From: CAVQGZ01 sp964356295 | Lineage (GTDB): Bacteria > Actinomycetota > Actinomycetes > Jiangellales > Jiangellaceae | Length of the DNA stretch: 29,186 nt | Direction: 5' to 3' | NCBI GenBank assembly: GCA_964356295.1 | Contig: CAYHHE010000028.1 | Coordinates: 1 to 29,186 of the forward strand | Shown here: one piece after another, positions 1 through 8,118 of the stretch | How positions within the stretch are numbered: position 1 is the first letter of the stretch | How the letters are laid out: every line of letters begins with the position of its first letter | The notes under the pieces: model-generated | What the model was told of the DNA's origin: nothing | The model's input: only the letters and a program-made list of their open reading frames with translations | The model's database searches: none | Position numbers and translations under genes: made by a program

Positions 1-76
1 CGCACGTCGTCGACACGATGCTTCGGTCGCGGCGCCGGGTCAGGACGGGGTAGTCCGGCGTAAGAGGCCCGCCCGA

Positions 77-1078
77 CTAGAACACGACGGTCCAGCCATC
101 GCGCCGCGCGTCGGCTGAGGTATACGCAACCCCGTGCACCTTGAGCCCATCCGGATCGAGCAGGGTCACAGCCCCCCCATTGTTTCCCAGCGCGAACGGC
201 GACGTCACCGCAATCTGAACGGTCGCTCCGGGGGCCAACCGGGTGGTGGGGATGGGCGCCCGCTGCTTGCTGCGGTCGGTCAAGGACCAGCCGTCCAGCA
301 CGATCTCGTCAGGGGACGCGTTCACCAGGGTCACCGACTCCGCCTCGGGGGCCGGACCCCTTGGGTTCACCAGGGCAGCGATCACTCGGACGACGGCGTC
401 ATCGGCGGAGGCGGACGGCCCGCCATCGGTGCGGTGGCCGGAGAGATCGTCGGTGTGCCAGGCCTGGCTGAGGAACGCCAGGAAGACGCCGACCCAGCGA
501 GGTCCGGACGGGAAGTAGAACAGCAGCCCTCCGTCCTGCCAGACGCCATCGTCTGCCGCGTACTCCGTGCTGTTGCCCTGGTTCATGTGGATGTCGTGCA
601 CACCGTTGCCCGGCGTGAAGCCGAAGACCTTGTCAGGCGTTGGCTCCGGTCCCCAGCGCTCCCCGAACGCGAAGACGGACGCGTCGGACTCGTCACGCGC
701 CCGCACCACCCAGGCGTCCAGCACCGACGACAGGTCGTTGACCCCTCCGGCGAGGTTGCCCGGCAGCACCCGCATCTGCTGGCGCTGGAACAGGTTGCCG
801 CGGATGAAGTCGAGCGCCACGCCGCCCGGTGCCCTGGCGACCTCGGCCCAGCCCGGCCCGGAGCCCGCCAACTGTTCCAGCATCGGATGCCGCAGGTCGT
901 CGACGACGAGGTAGAGCAGCTCGGACGGCCACATGGCCGATTGGACGTTCACGGCGACCCGCCAGTCGATCGTGCCGTCGTCGAGGTGGATCTGGTAGTG
1001 CGGCGAGGAGTCGCCGGCCCCTTCGCGCTGACCCCGCACGACCCGTGCCCTGAGCACTCCGTAGTTCTTCAGCGGCAT
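77..1078 (-). CDS. DUF2278 (YukJ-like) protein with C-terminal lamin-tail domain
   Basis: A 333-residue protein of unknown function. Residues 1-220 match the DUF2278/YukJ family as I know it: an N-terminal MPLKNYGVLRARV opening, the conserved SPHYQIHL stretch near residue 25-32, and GVHDIHMNQGN near 159-169. Residues about 228-333 form a lamin-tail (LTD) beta-sandwich, with VTLVNASPDEIVLDGWSL followed by a PGATV turn and a GGAVTLLDPDG strand. The reading frame is open much further upstream, but I start at the ATG at 1078 because the family begins there and the upstream part is a relic of another gene. A weak purine-rich site (AGGGGTG) precedes it. It probably acts in the cytoplasm, since no signal peptide is visible. 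The substrate or partner is unknown. It stands alone downstream of an integrase relic, which suggests accessory DNA. Confidence 0.85.
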   Translation of the reverse strand: MPLKNYGVLRARVVRGQREGAGDSSPHYQIHLDDGTIDWRVAVNVQSAMWPSELLYLVVDDLRHPMLEQLAGSGPGWAEVARAPGGVALDFIRGNLFQRQQMRVLPGNLAGGVNDLSSVLDAWVVRARDESDASVFAFGERWGPEPTPDKVFGFTPGNGVHDIHMNQGNSTEYAADDGVWQDGGLLFYFPSGPRWVGVFLAFLSQAWHTDDLSGHRTDGGPSASADDAVVRVIAALVNPRGPAPEAESVTLVNASPDEIVLDGWSLTDRSKQRAPIPTTRLAPGATVQIAVTSPFALGNNGGAVTLLDPDGLKVHGVAYTSADARRDGWTVVF

Positions 1079-1129
1079 AGCCACACCCCTGACGCTCGTC
1101 GTCGAGCATGGGCTAGGCGCATGGCCCCG

Positions 1130-1605
1130 GTCAAGGGCCCTACGCAGCCAGCTCGCGCGGGCATGGCGAAGGTCGTGGACGCGGCGACGTTGAAGTCGAG
1201 GCCTGCGGATGTGACCGCGGGCAGCCAGACCCGGGTGCGGAAGGTGTTTCTCGACACGGGGTATTCGCTGGGTCCTTCGACCGACGGGAACAGGTAGTCG
1301 TTGCGCCCGAGGCCGTCTTCCTGGATGCGGCGGGACAGCACCTCGAGCAGGCCTGCACTCACGGTGATCGTCCGGGGTTCGTTGTCCTTGGGGTAGGGCT
1401 TGATGAAGACCCGCTGACCGGTGGGGGAGTGCTTGCTCGCTGTCTTGACCGCAGTGTGACCGCAGCGGCACGTGCTGAGACGGCCAGAGAGGTGATGCAC
1501 CTCACAGGGACGGGAGCCCGTTGCGAAGCCGGCGCTACGGCATCTCTCCCAACCCCCGGCGGCGTGAATCAGTAGCTCGTTGTCCGCTGTCGAGGCGAGC
1601 ATCAC
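1130..1605 (-). pseudogene. Tyrosine recombinase (phage-type integrase) relic
   Basis: Part of the catalytic half of a tyrosine site-specific recombinase. One frame reads SPTGQRVFIKPYPKDNEPRT, then LEVLSRRIQEDGLG, DYLFPS and SRNTFRTRVWLPA. A second frame, one base off, continues with VHDLRHARASWL, the HxLRH box of the family. The shift lies near 1175-1190. The gene stops matching just after ASWL, so the last third, with the second active-site His/Trp and the catalytic Tyr, is missing. The region before SPTGQ is also garbled where the family has its first catalytic Arg. It cannot encode an active enzyme. It marks a former prophage or integrative element. The transcription direction matches the other integrase-like relics at 21.3-21.6 kb. 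Confidence 0.8.
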
Positions 1606-1819
1606 GACCTCGAGAAGGCGGCCAGCAGAGTCGATCCGAGGCGCGGTTGGCGTGCCGGACTGTCCTCGTCCGGATCGCTCATGAAGATGGCATGCTCGGC
1701 GGCATGGACGACATCGTCCGCAGCGAATGCGTGCTCATCAGCGGAGCCTCGCGTTGAGTCGGGAGGTGAGGTCGACTGGGTTCAGGAGACGGTCAGGGCG
1801 GTGCAGATCCCGCTTGATC

Positions 1820-3111
1820 TCAGTCGAGACTGACCTTCAAGTCGGCTAGCCGGGCCCGCAGAAAGGCACGCTCGGCCTCGTTGGTCACCTGTGCGAGCGC
1901 CTGCTCGTAGGCTGCTCGTGCCTCGTCGGACCTGCCCACCTGCCGGAGCAGGTCCGCGCGGACGGCCGGCAGGTAGTGGTAGCGGACGAGCACCGGGTCG
2001 TCAGCGATCGCGGCGACCGCGTCGAGACCGGCCTCCGGCCCGTCACGGTAGGCCACGGCCACGGCGCGGTTGAGTGCCACCACCGGCGAGGGCCAGGCGG
2101 CGTGCAGCAGCTCGTAGAGCGCGACGATCGATACCCAGTCCGTGTCGGCGAAGGTCGGGGCCTCGGCGTGGGCGGCGGCGATGCCGGCCTGCAGCAGGTA
2201 CCGGCCCGGTGGTCGGGAACCGAGCCGGCGCCCAGCGCGCTCGAGGGTGCGCAGGCCCTGGGGAAGAGTGAGGTGTCCCATCGGCTGCGGTCCTGCTCGG
2301 CAAGCAGCACCAGCGCACCTTCGCTGGTCTGCCGGGTATTGCGCCGTGCGTAGGTGAGTTCCAGCAGCGCCAGAAGGCCAAGGGCCTCCGGCTCGTCGGG
2401 CATGAGCACCGCCAGCATGCGGGAGAGGTCCACTGCGTCGGCGGCGAGGTCCCGCCGCTGCAGAGACTGCCCGGCGGGGGCAGTGTGACCGGTGGTGAAG
2501 ACCAGATGGATCACGGCGAGCAGGCCACCAAGCCGGTCGGCCACGTCCTCCGGAGTCGGGACCCGGTACGGCACGCCGGCGGTCACGATCTTGCGCTTCG
2601 CGCGGGTGATCCGGGCAGCCATCGTCGCCTCCGGCACCAGGAAGGCGTGCGCGATCTCTGCCGTGGTCAGGCCACCGACCATGCGCAGGGTGAGCGCCAC
2701 CCGTGCCTCGGCTGCTAGCGCCGGGTGACAGCAGGTGAACACCAGACGCAGTCGGTCGTCGAGCACGGGTGCCTGATCGGTGTCGTCAGAGTCGTCGGTC
2801 TGGGGAAGGGACGACCCGAACGCCAGAAGCTTCCGGCGCAGCGTCGCCTCTCGCCGCCGGGCATCCATCACTCTGCGCTGCGCGGTGCGGGTCAGCCAGG
2901 CGACGGGATTGGACGGAATGCCCCGCTGCCCCCATGTCTCCAGGGCGGCGACGAAGGCGTCCTGACTGGCCTCCTCAGCCAGGCCCAGGTCCCCACCGGC
3001 AGTTCTGGCAGCGGCGGCTACGACGCGCGCCCAATCCTGGCGATGCGCCGCGGCGACGGCCGCGCCCACCGGATCCGGGACGCGGCCGCCGCCAGGGTCA
3101 CGAACGCTCAC
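1820..3111 (-). pseudogene. YCII-associated ECF sigma factor, split by one frameshift
   Basis: An RNA polymerase sigma factor of the ECF subfamily encoded beside YCII-domain proteins (long form with a DUF6596-type C-terminal domain). The first frame carries the sigma2 region (EEASQDAFVAALETWGQRG, NPVAWLTRTAQRRVMDARRR), the sigma4 helix-turn-helix (LTLRMVGGLTTAEIAHAFLV followed by ATMAARITRAKRKI) and the start of the helical C-terminal domain. Near 2255-2281 the frame breaks. The rest (TLERAGRRLGSRPPGRYLLQ through DLKVSLD) continues in another frame, consistent with loss of one base. Joined, the product would be about 430 residues, normal for the family. The GTG start at 3111 overlaps the YCII stop by 4 nt (GTGA), which indicates translational coupling. 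Because both halves are well conserved, this is either a recent mutation or a consensus error. The truncated frame keeps sigma2 and sigma4, so it may still function. Confidence 0.85.
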
Positions 3112-3470
3112 TGGCCCCCGGTGGGGACCACGGGCCGAACCTCGACACATCCGCTGGCCGGCACCTTCGCGGCGAACGCCAAGGCCTGTTCGAGGTCTAC
3201 GGCTTCGACGAGGTAGTAGCCGCCCAGGGTCTCCTTCGTCTCCGCGAACGGCCCATCGGTGAGAAGCACCTCACCGTCCTGGTGACGCACAGTCGTGGCC
3301 GCCGTGGTCGGGCCCAGCGCCTCACCACCAAGAATCTGCCCGCCGCCGGACTGCACGCCGGCCATGAACGCCTGGTGCTGGGCCAGCATCTCCTGCCACA
3401 CCTCCGGAGGCGGGGGCTCGGCGCCGAAGGCATTCTCGTCGCCGTAGATGAGGAACATGTACTGGGGCAT
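3108..3470 (-). CDS. YCII-related (DGPF) domain protein
   Basis: A 120-residue YCII-domain protein. Its N-terminus MPQYMFLIYGDENAFG and the motif LLTDGPFAETKETLGGYYLVE (residues about 70-90, with the hallmark DGPF) define the actinobacterial family linked to ECF sigma factors. These are small alpha/beta-barrel ferredoxin-like proteins with a His-Asp pair. Their biochemical role in the sigma system is not established, and no anti-sigma domain is visible. The gene overlaps the downstream sigma factor by 4 nt, so the two are one transcript. The ATG at 3470 was chosen because the family starts at MPxYMxLI; a GGAGGTCCGCC-type ribosome site lies just upstream on the minus strand. Confidence 0.9.
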   Translation of the reverse strand: MPQYMFLIYGDENAFGAEPPPPEVWQEMLAQHQAFMAGVQSGGGQILGGEALGPTTAATTVRHQDGEVLLTDGPFAETKETLGGYYLVEAVDLEQALAFAAKVPASGCVEVRPVVPTGGQ

Positions 3471-3590
3471 GGCGGACCTCCGTCCATAGGGCAGCCGGGT
3501 TGCTGCACCCCTTCGACGAACGGGATCGTCTGGAATCGACACCATCGTCGGAGGATTCTCACCCGCCGGCGGCGTCCGCGTCTGGCAGAA

Positions 3591-3990
3591 GCGGCGCCTG
3601 GCTCACCCACGGGCTGCTAGGTCTGGCGGGCTTCATCACCGATTCGGTGGTCGAGACGATGCTGTCGGCGGCGACGCGGGCCGGCGATCCCGAGGCTGTC
3701 GCGCTCGTGCGCCGCTCCTTCGTCGAGGCGGACCTGCGCCACCTGCGCCACGCCGTCGTGTCGATCTCGCTGCAGCGCGAGGACCTCGCCTCACTCCTGC
3801 CGGACGTCACCGTCCCCACCCAGATGATCACCTGTGATCAGCACAGCGGCTGGACGCCGGCGCCGGCGGCCTCCGCCGCGACGGCTCTGCGCGATGGACG
3901 TGGCAGCAGAGCGGACGCGGCGTACCTGGTGCCGCTTGAGCAACCCGACGCTGTGGTCGGCCTTGTCCGCGACTTCTGGGCATCAACCCT
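3591..3990 (+). pseudogene. Alpha/beta hydrolase C-terminal relic
   Basis: The open frame resembles only the second half of an alpha/beta-hydrolase. A cap-like helical part (LAGFITDSVVETMLSAATRA, VRRSFVEADLRHLRHAVVSI) is followed by a core strand, VTVPTQMITCDQHSGWTP, in which D of CDQH sits where the family's catalytic Asp is found, and then AAYLVPLEQPDAVVGLVRDF. The region carrying the nucleophile elbow (GxSxG) is absent upstream, and the usual catalytic His before PLEQP is replaced by Tyr in AAYLVPLEQP. No convincing start codon or ribosome site precedes the homologous part. I infer a truncated, non-catalytic remnant. Confidence 0.6.
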
Positions 3991-4019
3991 GACCGAGGCA
4001 CGGGGGCCGGCGATCAGCG

Positions 4020-4268
4020 GCGAGCGAACGGTCACTTGGGGGAGTCCTGTATGTCGCGCTCCACATCGTGGTGGGCGTGATGGCGGGGACACGGCCCTCA
4101 CCTGCGGCGCCCGCGAGCGAGATGGTCGCCGACATCGCCGACATCGCCGACCATCAAGCCGGCCTCGCCGTCGGTCCATGGCCGTTCGGTCTCGCCACGA
4201 TCCCGTTGTTGTGGTGGTCGACTCGCCGAGGATGCCGGCTGGGGCGGTGGGTTACGCGGTGTGGGTGA
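4020..4268 (+). pseudogene. Membrane-protein fragment
   Basis: One plus-strand frame reads a hydrophobic segment, LGGVLYVALHIVVGVMAG, then a short loop (EMVADIADIADHQAG) and a second hydrophobic segment (LAVGPWPFGLATIPLLWW) before frame quality is lost near 4240. The pattern resembles the start of a small multi-pass integral membrane protein. I cannot name the family. No start codon with a ribosome site is visible, and the frame fuses upstream to hydrolase-like sequence, so it is probably a remnant. Positions 4126-4150 contain a 9-bp tandem duplication (GCCGACATC units) that gives the repeated DIADIAD. Its end overlaps the last codons of the convergent gene. Confidence 0.35.
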
Positions 4269-5397
4269 TCGGCTGGGTCACCTGTGGAGCGCGTGCAGAC
4301 GGTTGCTGTGTGGCCGGGACGTCGCGCAGCGATCGCGCCATTCCGATCAGCCAGACGGGGTAGGTGACGAACGCCGCGACTGCGAGGATCAGCCCGGTAC
4401 CTCCGAGTACGAGTTGGGCGATCGATCCGGACGGCAGCACCGCACCGACCGCCACCAGCGTCATGCCGGCCAGCAGCCCAGCCCCGATCACGACCGCGGC
4501 CTTGCTCAGCGATGCACACAGGCGTCCCGTTGCCCGTCCTGCCCGCCCGACGAGCAGCAGCCAGCCGAAGATCACAGCGACGGCCGGTACCCCGGCGGCG
4601 GCCTGCGCGGTGAAGGGGATGACGTCGCGCAGCAGCAGGACCGACGCGGCGACGTTGACGACCATCGCGCCGACAGCGGCCCAGGTGGCCACCACCAGGC
4701 TCCGCGGCCGGCCGAGGCAGGCGAGCAGGCCGAGGGCCATCGGCACCATCGCCGCAGACGACACCGCGCCCACCACGTCGTTCGCGGGACCGGCCCACTC
4801 GGCGGCGCCCTGCACGCCGACGCTCGCGCCTCGTCCGGCGTAGAAGACCGCGAGCAGCACGTTGGCTGCGCAGCCGGTCACACCGGCGACCCAGGCCGCC
4901 CACCGCGTCACCCGGCGCACGGCGTCGCCTCCGTTCGGCGGCGGGGGCTCGATCGGGGCGGGTGTTCCCTCCAGCAGCGTCCTGAGCGTCTCGTCGTCGC
5001 GCCGGACGTCGCGCCGCAGGACCCGGGCCAGGACAGGCTGCGCCAGCCGCATCACGCCCCTGGGATGCAGCTCGACACGGGCCGTCAGCAGGCAGCCGCC
5101 GTGCCCGTCGGGCTCCACCTGGTAGGAGCCGCGGCCGGTGATCGTGCCCTGGGGGAACTCGAAGGCGACGAACCGGTCCGGGTCGAAGGCGACGAACCGG
5201 TTACGGGAGGCGACCTCACGGCCGGCGAAGCGGCGGACGAAGTCGTGCTCGGTGCCGACCCGCAGCGGCCCGGGGGTCAGGCGACGGACCTCGTGCAGGC
5301 CGGTTTGCCAGCGTGGCGCGTTGGTCATGTCGGAGACGAACTCGAACACCTCCGCCGGGGGGCGGGCGATCGGCAGGTGCGACTCCTGGGAGATCAT
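4252..5397 (-). CDS. SRPBCC-domain protein with six-helix membrane domain
   Basis: A 381-residue two-part protein. Residues 1-150 are a SRPBCC/polyketide-cyclase-like ligand-binding fold: SHLPIARPPAEVFEFVSDMT, then NAPRWQTGLHEVRRL, and the strand GRGSYQVEPDGHGGCLLTAR. After a proline-rich linker (EPPPPNGG), the C-terminal half has about six hydrophobic helices (near residues 165-195, 205-228, 232-258, 268-285, 300-322, 328-350), ending in a polar tail. The soluble domain would bind a hydrophobic ligand at the membrane. The start is supported by a strong ribosome site (AAGGAGG) before the ATG at 5397. It is divergent from a TetR regulator across 64 bp with a dyad operator, so it is the likely target of that regulator. 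The substrate is unknown. The fusion is unusual, since most SRPBCC proteins stand alone. Confidence 0.8.
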   Translation of the reverse strand: MISQESHLPIARPPAEVFEFVSDMTNAPRWQTGLHEVRRLTPGPLRVGTEHDFVRRFAGREVASRNRFVAFDPDRFVAFEFPQGTITGRGSYQVEPDGHGGCLLTARVELHPRGVMRLAQPVLARVLRRDVRRDDETLRTLLEGTPAPIEPPPPNGGDAVRRVTRWAAWVAGVTGCAANVLLAVFYAGRGASVGVQGAAEWAGPANDVVGAVSSAAMVPMALGLLACLGRPRSLVVATWAAVGAMVVNVAASVLLLRDVIPFTAQAAAGVPAVAVIFGWLLLVGRAGRATGRLCASLSKAAVVIGAGLLAGMTLVAVGAVLPSGSIAQLVLGGTGLILAVAAFVTYPVWLIGMARSLRDVPATQQPSARAPQVTQPITHTA

Positions 5398-5421
5398 GGC
5401 CCCTCCTTGCTAGAGCACGTC

Positions 5422-5440
5422 ACTAAAGCGACGCTTCAGT
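5422..5440. promoter_or_regulatory. TetR-type operator dyad
   Basis: A 19-bp near-perfect inverted repeat, ACTAAAGCG-A-CGCTTCAGT (8 of 9 pairs match), lies in the 64-bp divergent spacer between the SRPBCC gene and the TetR gene. Size and place are typical of TetR-family operators. Binding here would block both promoters. A perfect 8-bp palindrome, CACTAGTG, follows at 5452-5459. Confidence 0.7.
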
Positions 5441-5449
5441 CAACGGGAC

Positions 5450-5455
5450 TACACT
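5450..5455 (+). promoter_or_regulatory. -10 element of a leaderless TetR promoter
   Basis: TACACT (TANNNT form) ends 6 nt before the GTG start at 5462, which puts the expected transcription start on the start codon itself. No Shine-Dalgarno site is present, which agrees with a leaderless transcript, common in actinomycetes. No good -35 box is seen; the operator occupies that region. Confidence 0.5.
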
Positions 5456-5461
5456 AGTGCT

Positions 5462-6103
5462 GTGACCCCCGTCAAGAGCCAGGCCCGACGCCAGCGTGCC
5501 GCTCTCACCCGGCTCCGGATCATCCGCGCGGCGCACGAGGAGTTCCTGGCCCACGGCTACCACGGCGCCACCATCGCCGCCATCGCCCGACGGGCCGGCG
5601 TGGCCACCCAGACGGTGTACTTCGTCTTTCACACCAAGGCCGCGCTCATCAGCGCGGTGATCGACACCGCCGTGATCGGCGAGGACGACCCCACGCCCCC
5701 CGAAGCCACCGGATGGTGGCACGCCATGGAAGAGGCGACCAGCGCCCCCGACGCGCTGCGCCACTTCGTGCGCGGCGCCGCCCCCTTGTACCAGCGCGCG
5801 GCAGGCGTCTCCGAGGTGCTTCGGGCCGCGGCCCTCACCGATCCCGAGGTGCACCCGCTCTGGCAGCACCACGACCGCCTCCAGGTCGAAGCCTTCAGCA
5901 AAGTCATCGACACCGTCGCGACCAAAGGCGAGCTACGACCCGGACTCGACCGCGACACCGCCACCGACGTGCTGATCACCGTGTTCGGCGACAGCACCTA
6001 CCACCTGCTCACCACCGAACGCGGCTGGACCCACGAGCAAGTAGTCGAGTGGTGCAGCGACGCCCTGCCCCACCTGCTGCTCAACGCCCAAAGCCCCGAC
6101 TAG
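5462..6103 (+). CDS. TetR/AcrR-family transcriptional regulator
   Basis: A 213-residue TetR-family repressor. Residues 12-60 form the DNA-binding domain (RAALTRLRIIRAAHEEFLAH, then GATIAAIARRAGVATQTVYF and HTKAALISAVID), with the canonical helix-turn-helix GVATQTVYFVF. The rest is the all-helical ligand-binding domain, which includes a late TetR_C-like stretch (DRDTATDVLITVFGDSTYHL, then RGWTHEQVVEW). The GTG at 5462 fits a leaderless start. It likely represses itself and the divergent SRPBCC-membrane gene through the dyad at 5422-5440. The ligand is not predictable from sequence; the neighbour suggests a hydrophobic small molecule. Confidence 0.93.
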   Translation: MTPVKSQARRQRAALTRLRIIRAAHEEFLAHGYHGATIAAIARRAGVATQTVYFVFHTKAALISAVIDTAVIGEDDPTPPEATGWWHAMEEATSAPDALRHFVRGAAPLYQRAAGVSEVLRAAALTDPEVHPLWQHHDRLQVEAFSKVIDTVATKGELRPGLDRDTATDVLITVFGDSTYHLLTTERGWTHEQVVEWCSDALPHLLLNAQSPD

Positions 6104-6117
6104 GTTCCTTCGGAACC
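6103..6117 (+). terminator. Hairpin overlapping the TetR stop
   Basis: GGTTCC-TTC-GGAACC forms a 6-bp stem with a 3-nt loop beginning at the last base of the TetR stop codon. There is no U-run, as is usual for high-GC actinobacterial terminators. Confidence 0.5.
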
Positions 6118-6283
6118 CGGGTATCGCCTCGGCTCGCTGGGGGTGCGACCAGCCGTGACTCTCTGTGTGCAGCGGGCCCGCCTACGGTGTGTCGCCAGTT
6201 CGGGATGGCGTTCTCCGCCACCTCCCTTGCGAGGGGAGCCACCCTGGCGCAGGGCTTCGTCGGCCAAGCCGATGCGGCTTGGG

Positions 6284-6289
6284 TATAGA
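6284..6289 (+). promoter_or_regulatory. Possible -10 box for brnTA
   Basis: TATAGA in GGGTATAGAAGAGG lies 31 nt before the brnT start, and it is the only AT-rich hexamer in that gap. No matching -35 box is seen. An imperfect hairpin (CTCCC/GGGAG, 6222-6238) lies upstream. Weak evidence. Confidence 0.3.
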
Positions 6290-6320
6290 AGAGGTATGGG
6301 AGAAGGCTCGATTGGCGGGG

Positions 6321-6638
6321 ATGGGGTTTGAGCTCGATGAACAGAAGAGCGTGGCCAACACTGCCAAGCACGGCATCGACTTCGCCCACGCGCGGCAGAT
6401 GTGGCAGGACGATCTGCTGGTGGAGGTACCGGCACGCACGACCGATGAACCCCGGTTCCTGGCGGTCGCGAGGATCGACGAGCGTCCCTGGTCGGCGATC
6501 GTGACCTACGGCGGTCGGAGGATCCGAATCATCTCGGTGCGCAGGGCGCGAGTGGAGGAGGTGGCCCTGCTTGAGGGCGAGTGGGCTGGACGAGAAGTTC
6601 GACGAGGGCGAGGACATCACCGCTCATCTCGATGCTGA
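6321..6638 (+). CDS. brnT: BrnT-family toxin (RNase of type II TA)
   Basis: A 105-residue toxin of the BrnT family, RelE-fold ribonucleases that inhibit translation. The N-terminus MGFELDEQKSVANTAKHGID matches the family opening (FEWDxxKxxxNxxKHGV). It is followed by DFAHARQMWQDDLLVEVPAR and by the core VARIDERPWSAIVTYGGRRI with RIISVRRARVEE, where the conserved Arg residues of BrnT fall. The ATG at 6321 was chosen because the family starts 4-5 residues before WDE/LDE. The C-terminus (WAGREVRRGRGHHRSSRC) runs beyond the usual end and overlaps the antitoxin gene by 68 nt. The antitoxin is downstream, in the toxin-first order typical of brnTA. Confidence 0.85.
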   Translation: MGFELDEQKSVANTAKHGIDFAHARQMWQDDLLVEVPARTTDEPRFLAVARIDERPWSAIVTYGGRRIRIISVRRARVEEVALLEGEWAGREVRRGRGHHRSSRC

Positions 6639-6798
6639 CGCCGCGCGGCGGCCGCTACGTGAGCAGCGCCGGGTGAACGTCGACTTCCCGACGTGGATGG
6701 TCGAGTCGCTGGATCGTGAGGCGCAGCGGCTGGGTGTGACCCGCCAGTCGGTGATCAAGATCTGGATCGCCGAGCGGCTCGAGCAGCGGGCGGGCTGA
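6571..6798 (+). CDS. brnA: BrnA/CopG-type antitoxin
   Basis: A 75-residue antitoxin. An acidic N-terminal segment (LDEKFDEGEDITAHLDADAA), which should wrap the toxin, is followed by the ribbon-helix-helix DNA-binding part: RVNVDFPTWMVESLDREAQR then LGVTRQSVIKIWIAERLEQR. I use the TTG at 6571 because a strong ribosome site (GGAGGAGGTGG, 6554-6564) lies 6 nt before it. The only other in-frame candidate is CTG at 6586. It would neutralise the upstream toxin and autoregulate the operon. Confidence 0.85.
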   Translation: MRASGLDEKFDEGEDITAHLDADAARRPLREQRRVNVDFPTWMVESLDREAQRLGVTRQSVIKIWIAERLEQRAG

Positions 6799-7142
6799 GA
6801 ACAGGCTCCGCAGGGGAACGACGGGGTTGGTGTCCTCGGGTGCATCCGCTGCGGCGGCGTGTGATCACCTCGCAGGTCAGCGCTCGACCGTGGCAGCAAA
6901 TCACAGCAGGGGCGTGACCCGGGGGATGGCGGGGGCGGGTACGAGGTAGGCGACAGCGGTGTCGATGTCGGGGAAGACGACGAGCCGGCCGCGTTAGGAC
7001 CCACCCATCACCGTCGTGCACACGTACTGCCCGAACTTGAGGACTCGGAACACCCGAACAGGAGCGATGGAGCTCCCGACGTTGAAGCACTTCCCAGTGG
7101 GTACTCCGCCTGTGAGGGGTGCGGTAGCGGCATGGCGCCGGT
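6799..7142. other. Gene-free stretch
   Basis: No convincing gene in 344 bases. On the minus strand a short stretch ending at 6901 reads VVFPDIDTAVAYLVPAPAIP before a stop, with protein-like composition but a stop just upstream and no start. It may be the tail of a lost gene, and I do not recognise it. Confidence 0.5.
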
Positions 7143-7835
7143 TCAGTCGTCGGGCAGTGGCCCGGGCGGATCCAGCCGCCGCACGCTCAGCTGCGAGTGC
7201 TCGAGCAGCTCGGCGGCCAGAGCGGGGCTACCGGCCACCGCGGTCCACGGCGTATCGATCTCGGTGGCCACGAACCAGGCGTGATCGGCCGGCCACATCA
7301 GGTTCGGGCTGTTGATTCGTGCCTGCCACGCCGGACGGCGAGCACCCCACTGCCCCGACTCCTCGAGCGGCCCGCGGAACAGCAGGTAGTCACGGTTCGG
7401 GATACGGACCCTCGGACCGGCCATGACCTCCGGCGGGAACGCGGCCGGAACCTGGGGCGCGCGGGGCTGGATCCACCGGTCAGACCACCGCGGCCCGGCG
7501 GGTGGAGACAGCACCGCCATGGCTGCACTACCGACGATACCGGCGTACCCGTCCCACAGCCCGAAGAAGCAGTCGTGCGGGGTGCTGGTGTGTCGGGCCA
7601 ACACCGTGACCAGCCGTGCCATGGTGACCTCGTCCACGTCACCCTCAGCCGGCTCGTCCTGGTCGTCGGCGACCGGGTGCAGCAGACGCACGTACCGGGC
7701 GAACCCGCTCGGTCCGATCGAGCACAACCGCTGCCACTCAGAGTCGTCATCGGTGAACCAGCGTGCGTGCGCGATGTCCGGCTCGAATCGCAGCACCACA
7801 CCGACAACCTGGAGCGAGCAGGGCCTGGCACACAC
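7143..7835 (-). CDS. Conserved actinobacterial protein of unknown function
   Basis: A 230-residue soluble protein without signal peptide or membrane segments. The pattern is one I recognise from uncharacterised actinobacterial proteins: an early RYVRLLHPV, then LARHTSTPHDCFFGLWDGYA, PNRDYLLFRGPLEESGQWG, and NLMWPADHAWFVATEIDTPW with AGSPALAAELLEHSQ near the C-terminus. The many Trp and Pro residues recall small beta-rich binding proteins, but no catalytic motif is obvious. The GTG at 7835 gives the longest frame; a later GTG (VVLRFEPDIAH) is an alternative because no good ribosome site distinguishes them. It sits alone between toxin-antitoxin modules. I do not know its function. Confidence 0.7.
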   Translation of the reverse strand: MCARPCSLQVVGVVLRFEPDIAHARWFTDDDSEWQRLCSIGPSGFARYVRLLHPVADDQDEPAEGDVDEVTMARLVTVLARHTSTPHDCFFGLWDGYAGIVGSAAMAVLSPPAGPRWSDRWIQPRAPQVPAAFPPEVMAGPRVRIPNRDYLLFRGPLEESGQWGARRPAWQARINSPNLMWPADHAWFVATEIDTPWTAVAGSPALAAELLEHSQLSVRRLDPPGPLPDD

Positions 7836-8118
7836 CTCCCGGACGTTCCGCCGGCGGTCCGCCCACCGCGTCCGCCTCTGCCGAAGCGTTACTCGGTTCG
7901 CTCTGCGCGTGTTAGCGGGCCGCCGGGGGTGATGTCACTTGACCTGCAGCAGCAGAGGAGAACGTTGAGCCTCGGCCAAGCCGTAGCCTCACGGTCGGGG
8001 GTCCGGGCATGGGGGTTGTCGAGGCGCTGCTGGGCTGGTTGCGGGGACCCACGGGCGTCCCGTGGTCTGGTGTGCACCGACTTCGCGCCGGCGGTCCTGG
8101 TGCACGCTCTCTACGCCC

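Noticed and set aside
134..1297. Long plus-strand open frame over the DUF2278 gene
   Set aside because: Complement of the minus-strand gene, with low-complexity composition typical of high-GC shadow frames and no recognisable domain.
4126..4150. Tandem GCCGACATC repeat as a functional repeat array
   Set aside because: Only about two and a half units in frame inside a gene fragment; a simple duplication explains it.
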